Source: Symbiodinium natans
Taxonomy: Eukaryota > Sar > Dinophyceae > Suessiales > Symbiodiniaceae
Direction of reading: 5' to 3'
Assembly: GCA_905221605.1 (NCBI GenBank)
Contig: CAJNDS010002823.1
Coordinates: 531,001 to 591,000 of the forward strand
Length of the DNA: 60,000 nucleotides
The translations under genes and the position numbers were made by a program. Positions 21,269-30,100 of this stretch are shown here, piece by piece (position 1 is the stretch's first letter; the number at the start of each line of letters is the position of its first letter). A model generated the notes under the pieces. It ran no database searches, had not been told where the DNA came from, and saw only the letters and a program-made list of their open reading frames with translations.

Positions 21269-21370
21269 CTACTTGAAGGACCATGGGTAGCTACACATGG
21301 GGTGATACGCATCTATATGAACTCATCCTACTTCTAACCCTACTTCTAACCACCCATGAACCTCCAAGTA
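21269..21370. mobile_element. Palindromic element, family A (102 bp)
   Basis: Left CTACTTGAAGGACCATGGGT, right ACCCATGAACCTCCAAGTA. It follows TTTAGGG units directly. Confidence 0.7.
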
Positions 21371-21504
21371 AGGACATTGGAGTTGGGAGGCTTGGTGTAG
21401 GAATCTTGTGGTCGCTGCAAGGATTGTCACCTCGGGCGAGGGCGGCGAGAAGAGCTTGGCTGATGGGTTGGCGCGGGCCGGAGGGCCCGAAGCCAGACCC
21501 TAGA

Positions 21505-21610
21505 CTAGTATTGGCTTAAGAATCCCAAAAGAATAAAAATTATAATCCCTATATTACCCTTCATAAGGACGAATAGTTGTATTTTTTCGGGGTTCTGAAG
21601 CAATTAGTAG
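21505..21610. mobile_element. Palindromic element, family B (106 bp)
   Basis: Left CTAGTATTGGCTTAAGAATC, right GTTCTGAAGCAATTAGTAG; core ATATTACCCTTCATAAGGA. Confidence 0.72.
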
Positions 21611-23179
21611 TAGATGCTAAACCTAAAACCTTCGTCCTGAGAATGGGGGCCGAGCTGCGTGTGGACAGCTGCAGATCCTTTGTCGACCTTCTTCTGAGTT
21701 TGGAGGCTCCCTAAACCCTGAACCCTAAACGATAAACCCTACATATCTGAGTTGCGGGGAGGGAGGGGCGAGGGCGAGGGCAGTGCAGGGGCGGCGTGGC
21801 GTAATAGCAACGAACGTAGACTATCTTACGCATAACTCTCATGAAGCTACCTGGGCGGGCAAGGTCCCAGAAATCCGAAACTCCCCAAACGCCACCATGC
21901 TTGCTTCATGTATAACAGTTAAGCTGCACCTTCTGAACTGCCCATAGAGACCCTCTACTCCATGTTGCAGGGCCTGTTCCATCAGAATAAGGATTGCGTA
22001 AGAAGGGGATACTTCTCTCTAAGCACTAAGTCCCTAAAGCCTTGACCTGGACGTATAGTCTGCAGGGTGGCTCACCCTTTTGTCGCGCGGCGCTTTTCGG
22101 TGACCCTACCGGCTCGGGGCTAGTCTGTTAGGGGATAGGACTTTCGGGATTTGGGGTAGAGGGTTTAGGGCATAGGGAGGGTGTATGGGGTCAGGGTCTT
22201 AAGGCCGTAGTGTTATAGGGTTTAGGGACATGGGGGCCGCAGTCGTCACTTTGAAGGCCCTCACTAGAGGCCCGCCAAGCCCATCTCTCTTCTTCCGCTT
22301 TCCACCCTAAACCCTAAACCCTAAACCCTAAACCCCAAACCCTAAGCCCTAAACCCAAAACCCTAAACTCTAAACCCTGAAGATGACCCGTATTATCCCG
22401 AAAATGTTCTTCTTGCAGACTTACAAAACATCCCGCCAGTCCCGTTCCTGGTCTTAGGGTTTAGGGTTTAGGGGTTTAGGGGTTTAGGGGTTTAAGGGTT
22501 CAGGGTTTAGGGTTTAGGGTTCAGGCCTTGCGTCGCACCCCACTGGGTTTAAAGGAGCCGGGGGGGGTGGAGGGGAGGGGGGGTAGAGAGGTAGGGTGGC
22601 TGTTTCGCACATAGGTGCAGGTATACAGGGTCAGGCTTCATGAGAATGTTTAGGGTTGAGGGTTTAGTTAGGGTTTAGGCTTTAGCTCTATATCCGTACG
22701 ACTTGGGTCACGGGAAGCTCCCCACCCCCCCCCCCCCCTAGAAGTTCGTCTGCTCTCTGCGATTTCAATACGATTCCGCACGCGTTACACTCAGCATCGC
22801 AGCCTTGCATTGACCTTACAGATCTTCTTAGTTGTTGAGTTCATAAGCCCCAAAGAAGTGCACACTTTCAGTTCTATAGGGAATTACCGTATCCCAAAAA
22901 GAGAGTAAAGTGTACTCATTCATCTACTAAGTAGTCCTACGCCTACTCCACTCCGTCGGCTGCTTGTTTGTTCTTACGCTTTTCTTCTTCGCCTCTCTCT
23001 CTCCCTCCCTTTTCGCGTCTCTTTGTCGTGTTCTCTTGTTGCGCAGTTTGTGCGGGCATCAGAATCTGTTGGCTCTCCCTGCCTTATACCCGAATTAGTA
23101 GACTCTGCGGGCTGCGCTACGCCTGCCGAGGCAGTCCCAGATTCGGCCGCCGCATCACGCCAGCCTCTGGGTTTAGGGT

Positions 23180-23309
23180 CTATACAAGTAGGGGCCCCCT
23201 TACTATACTAACTGTAGTTAAGGGACTTATAACCTAATTTCGGATCCTTATAACCCAATTTAGGGCTCTTATAACTCTGCTTATAACTAGGGGGCCCCAC
23301 CTTGTAGGG
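23180..23309. mobile_element. Palindromic element with internal tandem (130 bp)
   Basis: Inverted ends ACAAGTAGGGGCCCCCTTA and TAACTAGGGGGCCCCACCTT. The interior holds three related ACTTATAACCxAATTT units. Possibly related to family A. Confidence 0.55.
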
Positions 23310-23848
23310 TTTAGGGTAGCGCTTGAAGCTTCCTTGCTGTGCTTTGAGATGACACAAGATCACGTGGCTGAGCTCTCCTTCTGAATCCGCACGTGAACCT
23401 AGTCTTGCTGGGTCCACCGGTCTGAGAGCGGCTTAGGGCAGCAGGCGCTAAGAGAGGGTTTCAATAGGCTTGACTTCGGATAAGTGGATGCACGACAGCA
23501 CTATGTAAGGAAAATGATGAGCTTGTGACAAAGGCTTGTGAAGATGTTGGTAACTCATATTGCTCCTTTGATGGTTCGCGCAGCCAAGTGCACCAGTGAA
23601 TGTAGCGTCACAATCCCTGGATGTTCCTTTTGCATTTCTACTTTGCTTACCATCTTAGGTTTTGCAGGAAACGTTGGCAGATCTACCATAGAGCTGTTGC
23701 GTATCCAAGAACCCTTTTAAAACAGCAGATTTTCTGAGAAACGACAAGACTCACGAAGCCTAGCTTGCCGAATGGGCATTGCAGGACTTTAGGGTTTCGG
23801 GCTTCGAAACTTCATGTCAAAAAAGGACTTCGAGGTTGATGGGTACTT

Positions 23849-23902
23849 AGGGTTTAGGGTTTAGGGTTTAGGGTTTAGGGATTAGGGTTTAGGGTTTAGG
23901 GT
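23849..23902 (+). repeat. Interstitial telomeric array interrupted by the retrotransposon
   Basis: Seven to eight TTTAGGG units end at the retrotransposon; the array resumes in register at 32940. AGGGT (23898-23902) is the left target-site duplication. Confidence 0.95.
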
Positions 23903-24180
23903 TGCAAGCGGCCAAGGTGCATATCCTGATCCTCAGCGGATGTATGGCCCAAGCGGAGCTTGGGGTGTGGTCTTGGGGCCACGTACAGGGCTTGAAAGCC
24001 ATGAAGGCCATGAAGGCTATGAAGGCGATAAAGGCCATGAAGGCCATGAAGGCGACGAAAGCCATGTAAAGTACTTACAGCATGAAGCTCAGGTTTTTGG
24101 CCGAAAAAGAATCCTCAATTCGAAGCCTTTGCTGCCATGGACATGTCTGTCGGGGCCTCGCCGGCCTTTGATGATCATCA
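23903..24180 (+). repeat. 5' LTR (278 bp)
   Basis: Same sequence as 32662-32939. It holds a 9-bp tandem repeat (23994-24065), a TTTTT run within AGGTTTTTGG (24091-24100; T-rich promoter boxes are reported for dinoflagellates, but a role here is speculative), and a CTTACAG (24074-24080) that could act as a 3' splice site. The gag-pol start codon (24137, context GCTGCCATGG) lies inside the LTR, 44 bases before its end. Confidence 0.95.
23994..24065 (+). repeat. 9-bp tandem repeat in the LTR
   Basis: Eight units of GAAGGCCAT and one-base variants (AAAGGCCAT, GAAGGCTAT, GAAGGCGAT). The same array is in the 3' LTR at 32753-32824. Confidence 0.93.
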
Positions 24181-27100
24181 GGTTATGGGCGCCCAATCGG
24201 GTGTCCCTGCGCAGACTTCCGCTACGTTTTTGGATGGAGAGAATGCTGGGCCGGCCTATGGCACCATGATGAATGGTACGAGTGCAGCCATGGGTGCGGA
24301 TGTGGCAACCGGAATCGGAGCGCGCGGTGCGTGTGCAGTTAACGAAAACGCGATAACCGGATTGGAGGCCACAGAAGGACAGCGTGTCATGGTGCAGCAT
24401 GGCGATGTGGTTGCAGAAACTGGAGCCATGAGAAACTTCGGGGAGATGCAACAGAGCCAACAGGTGAGACAAATGGAGTTTTCGCCACCAGAGGAGCTTC
24501 AGAGAAGCCCGCTTGGAGCTTCCCCTGCGATGACAGCAGTGCGAGAAACTGTTTGGCTATCAAGGCTGGGTGAGTTTCTACATCGTCGAGTATCGCAAGC
24601 TTCGGCCCTGATGACCCCTGTGATGCAAGCAACTACTCAGGGGCAAGCCGTTAGGCCAGCTCCCAGGACACCTCCAATGCCGACGACATGGGCAAATGGT
24701 CATGGGAATGCTGGGCAAAGTGAGCAGCCGCTGTTCGGACAAGACGAGGTGCGAATGATGGAGCAATGGACAGATCGTGCACCGCTTTTGCATCCTCGGT
24801 CGAGTGGGTATGCAGGCCACTCGTCGTCGGATAGTGGTTCGATTCCTCAGGAACTGGTTCAAGCTGAAGTTCAGAGGCAAATCCAAAGGGCCTTGGAAGC
24901 TCGTGATGTGGAATTGCAGGAGCTGAAGAAAGAGAACCTTCGTTTGCAAAGGGCTGCTGAAGCACGGGCCTTGGAGGATCGTGAAGTACCTCAGAGTTCA
25001 GCCGTACCTCAAGGCAATCCCGTCAACCAATCAGGTCCCTCTGCAGTACGAGTACATGAGACTGAACCACACCGTCCTGAGGTACCACCTAGTCAGCTTC
25101 CCGAACAACAGAGTCGTGCAAGTGGGCTGCTAGGAGCTCTAGGTTTTGTACCGCAGAGTTCAACCGTACCTCGAGGCAATCCCGTCAACCAATCAGGTCC
25201 CGCTAATATGGTCAGTGAAGCAGCAATGTCTGGGTCGTCTTATTTGCCAGGCAGCAGGATGCCAGGAACAATACCGCAGGGTCCGTCGACAGCGCCAAGG
25301 GCAGAACATCGTGATGCTGGCTCAACTGGTGAAGGCCGGGCAGGGCAACCAACATCATCAACAGTGGATCCACTGAGTGTCCTCGTCCAAGGAATGGCGC
25401 AGCTGCAGCAAGCTATGGCACTTCAGCTGTCTCCAGACAAGTCTAAGCCTGAGGCGGTGAAGCCTGGGGTCACGGGATCAGAGCTAGCGAAACTTCCGGA
25501 AATGGGCGAAACCGCAGCGCTGGATGTTGGAGATTGGCTACATGCTCTGGGCGGACCAATGGGAGATTTGAGCGACACTTCAAGCCAATGGTGGCAGGAG
25601 GTGATGGCGACATTGGAAAGATACTATGGGGGCTTTTTGGCTGCAAGTGCAGTGCAGAAGGTCAGCATGAAGGTCCTGGACTATGCCTCAGCAGATCTTC
25701 TATCGGCTCGCTGGACTCGCTTGGACAAAAGAGCATGTGGGATGGTTTTGCAGGCCATTCCGGAGTCGGTGAAGAAGGAAGTGCTCGCAAATCGCCTGAC
25801 AACCACCCTGGAGGTCCTGGCCAGGATTGTCACCCTGTACCGACCAGGATCGGCCACCGAGAGACAGCAGATCCTGAAGGCTTTGTCTGAACCTGGGGCG
25901 GCAACAACACCACTCGAAGTGGTGGATTCCCTGAGGCGTTGGGCGAGGTGGCTGAAGAGGTCCAGAGATCTGGGGCTGCAAGCGCCGGACGCAAGCATCT
26001 TGTTAAAAGGCCTGGATCAAGCGGTGAAAAGGGTCAACGAGTCGCAGCCTGAGGTGAGTTTCAGATTGAATTTGGTTCGCTACACCTTGGACCTGGACGC
26101 AAGCCCGACATTGGATGCGGTGGAAAAGTACCACTCAAATTTGTTGGGCGAGTATGAGCAGCTGGCATATCGTGGGCGGAACAAACAGCCTCCTGTCCTG
26201 AAGGGTATCTCCTCTGAGGGTTCGCCGAAGAGTGGAACAGATGGAGGAGAATCGCCAAAGAAGGAAGGGAAGATTCCATGCAAGTTCTTCTCCAGTGAGT
26301 TCGGGTGCAAGAAGGGCAAGGCGTGTTCCTTTCAGCACGAGTTCGTGGATAAGAAGGACAGAACTTCTCGGTGCTGGACCTGTGGAGCTAAGCAGCATCG
26401 AGGAAAGGATTGCCCGAGGCAAGAAGGACGAGCGCCCGCTGCGAAGCCCAAGGGCCAGCCAACGAAGCCCACCGAACACAATGCCACCTCGAGCACAGCT
26501 ACTCCGAGCATGGCTACGTTGACCACTGCAACGGCTGGGGTCCCGTCTGAGCCTGCAGCATCTTCGACAGGCAAAGGGGGGTCGGACACACCTTCAGTGG
26601 TACTGGGTGAGCCAGTGGGGCCAGATGGCATCAAGCAACTTATGGAACAGGCGCAAGCCATGCTGAAGGAGATGAGACAGCTGAAGATGATGGTCAAGCC
26701 TATGAGTCCACCAGCGTTCACGGTAGAAGGTCTTCGTGAATTGAGTGACGGTCTACCAGGGCGAGCAGGCCTGCTGGACAGTGGGGCATCACATCCTTTT
26801 CGGGCTGCGACTGACGAGGAACTCTCGGGCGCTGAGACCGTGTCTGTTCAGCTTGCAGATGGGGGCATGGTCACTTTGAAGCAAGCAAGGAACGGCACGC
26901 TCTTTCCAACCAAGACAACATCGACAACCATGCCGTCACCAATCGTGCCACTGGGAGCTCTGGTGGAAGTGCTTGGCTGCAGGGTGTCGTGGACCAAGAA
27001 GCATGGAATGGTGGTCACTCATCCTGAGTGGGGTCCCATCAAAACCAGCGTGGTTGGATCATGTCCAACAGTGTCTGAGGCCCAGGCTTTAACCCTCATC

Positions 27101-30100
27101 AAGCAGCTCGAGGACAAGAAACTTGAGGACCTGAAGCGGCGCACTTCCGAGGGCAAGAAGTCTTTGAAGGGTATGGAAAATGGCAACAACTTCAAGAAGT
27201 ACCTCAAGGACTACGTAAGTCAGGGACAACGCACCTCTCTGCTGGCGGCCATCAATTCCGACGACTCCATCTACAAGGGGGTGCCTGAAACCATCAAGTC
27301 CTCATTGGCGGAAGAAATCAACATCAGCGACAAGGCTGGCTGGAACTACCTCGCAGCGCTTCCCGTGAACCGGAAAACGCGGAAGAGAATGATGACAGCG
27401 AGGTGGGTGGTGAGGATTTGCAACAAGGGCATCAAGGGCACGCCTGTGGAGTATAAGTTGCTCGAAGGTCCGGACGTCGTGGTCATCAATTTGGACTCGG
27501 AGTTGAGCAAGTCTCTGAACCTGAAGAGGGTGGCAGGTGTGTATCGCGCACTTCTTTGGGGAGCTGCCACCAACCGAATCGAAGGCATCATCGGTGGTCC
27601 ATCCAAATGGAGCAACTACAGGGATGAGTTAATGCTGAAGCAAATGATGGTGTGGGAGGTGGCCAAGGAAGCTGCGACGAGAGTGTATGCACCAGCGCCA
27701 TATTTCGAAGCAAGGCTTTCCGAGGGAGGTGAAGAGCTCTTGGGAACTGAAGGTGTGTGGGATGATTTCGCTGCAAGCAACATGATGGAAAGGATTGCTG
27801 GACAAATTCAGGGCGCAGCAACCAAGGGATTAACATCTCTTCCTCTCGAAGAAGTGTGTGCCAATGACGGCGACCTCGTGAATGCGGTGCTGGAATGGAG
27901 AAAGCAACCACCAACCTGTAGACTCAGGGCAATGCGTGGACCTCGGCGATTTGCGGACATGTCTGACAAGCAGCTTGAGTACTGGAAGGAGCACGTCAGG
28001 AGTGGACACATGAGGTACGATCGCAGGTGCCAAACATGTGTAATGGCGTCAGCAACTGGAAGACAGCATAAAAGGGTCGAGACACCTAGCGCCTATGTGA
28101 TCAGCTATGATGTCATCGGACCGCTGAAGGAGTGTGGTGAAGACATCGACTACAACGACTACCGCTACGCCCTAGTAGCTGCTTACACATACCCAAAGGA
28201 CCTGGTCAAGCTCAAGGAGGAAAGTTCAGAAGAACAGAAGGATGATGAGCTTTTTCCCCCTGAGATTGAGGAGGAAGAGGAGGAGCCAGAAGGGGGGCTT
28301 CGTGGTCTCTTCGAGGAGGACCTTGAACAAGAGCCAGATCTCGAGGGTGAGGATGAAGACGAAGCCCGTCGGTCTGCGAACACTGTGAGTGATGAGGAGT
28401 ATGCCAAGCTCTTTGTGGAGGTGGGACATGGCCTGGAGTATGAGACCAGGTATTATGTGAGACCTATGAGGACTAGGATGGCAAGAGAAGTGCATCCCCT
28501 CGTGAAGGAAATCTACCTGGAGGTGAGGGCCGAAGGATTTCCAGTTGCTCGAGCCCACGCTGACAGGGCACGGGAGCTAAGGCATCAAGAACTCAAGCAA
28601 TGGTTCGCGGACAGGGACGTGCTGATGTCGTTTACGGAAGGCCAAGCACCACAGGCCAACGGGCGGGCGGAAGCGGCGGTCAAAAAGTTGAAGGGCTGGG
28701 CACAAAGACTGCTTTACTCAGCCAAGCTGCCGGCATCGTGCTGGTACCTCGCCATGAACTACTCGGCTTGGGTGCATCGACTTCGTCTTGATGGGCGAGA
28801 ACATGAAGCCTTACCGTTTGGAGCCGAGGTCATGGTGAAGAAGAAGCGATACACTAAGGAGCCTTGGAGATTTGATCCAAAATGGGGCCCTGGAGTCTAT
28901 GTGGGACCAGCAACCGATGTGCATGGTGGAAGCTTGGTCAGATTCGCTGGCGGATACTTCGTGGTGAGCACTCACCTGCGGGAAGGTTTGCTGCAGCCTG
29001 AAGAGTTTGTGGACAAGGCAGTATTTGAGGTGGAGAACCCAGCGCCTGAGCGAAGGGTCAAAGGAAAAACCAAACAAACAGAAATGCAGGAGGATGATGA
29101 TGAGCCGGTCCACGAGGCGGAGGTCTATGCAAATCGGGTTCTGACCGCTGGAAGACACATCATGCCAGAGGACATCGAGATGCTGATGGAGATGCTTCCC
29201 ACGATGACACAGCCCAGGGAGACGGATGTAGAAGGAAAGACCTGGAGCACGGGTGCTTTCGTACATGGAGGCGTTGCTGGGCTTCGGGTGCCAACAAGGA
29301 AGTTTCCGGAGACTACAAGATTGCTGGCCCAGTATGTAAGACAAACACTCCCCGACCACAAGTTCAGCAGCGTGTGCCTATCCCTCAACAACAAGGTCAA
29401 CTACCACCGTGACGTCAATAACTCAGGCTTGACAGCAGTGATGCCGATTTCTGAGTTTGAGGGTGGAGAAGTTTGGATAGAGGAGGAGGGTGGCGACGAC
29501 ATTGAGCACTACAAGGACAAGGAGCGAAGAGGACGTCTACATCGAGTCGAAGATGGCCCGGTGATCTTCGACCCAAAGAAGAACCACCTGGTGAAAAATT
29601 GGACCGGGGAAAGACTGGTTCTGATTGCCTATGGAATCCGAGAGCCTTGGAGATTGGTGCCTAGGGACAGGGAGCAGTTGGACGCTTTGGACTTCAATCT
29701 GGATGAGGAAGCTTGTGAAGGGCCGGCGCTACGTGCGATTGGGAAGGATGGCCATAGTCAAGTACCAGGAGAAGGCACCTTTATACGCCAACTGCAAGAA
29801 ACCGTGGTGGAGCTGAATATGGTCATTGAGGACATGCAGCATCGAGAAAGGGCTCTGAAGTTGCTACTTGAGGAGGAGGAAGCGTTGGGTGAGCAACTAA
29901 AACGAGCCCGAGGCGTTGTGCAAGATGATCTTCAAGGACTACAAGGTCAAATCACGGGATTCCTGACCACTGTGGGCACACACCTGGAGGAGGCGAGAAC
30001 AGCAAGGGATGTTCATCTTATGGCCATTGCCCTTGAACCGGAGTCTGAGGTGAACTACGAAGAGATGATAGCAAACCTCAAGGTACCACTTGAAGTGGTG

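Larger units (their letters stand above)
10843..23848. other. ITS/MITE mosaic between minisatellite and retrotransposon
   Basis: Apart from listed elements this stretch carries telomeric blocks, degenerate CCCTAAR/TTYAGGG text and unique islands without recognisable genes. Stretches such as 21620-22280, 22740-23180 and 23310-23840 look unique, but their ORFs are under about 90 codons with no motif I recognise. Confidence 0.6.
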
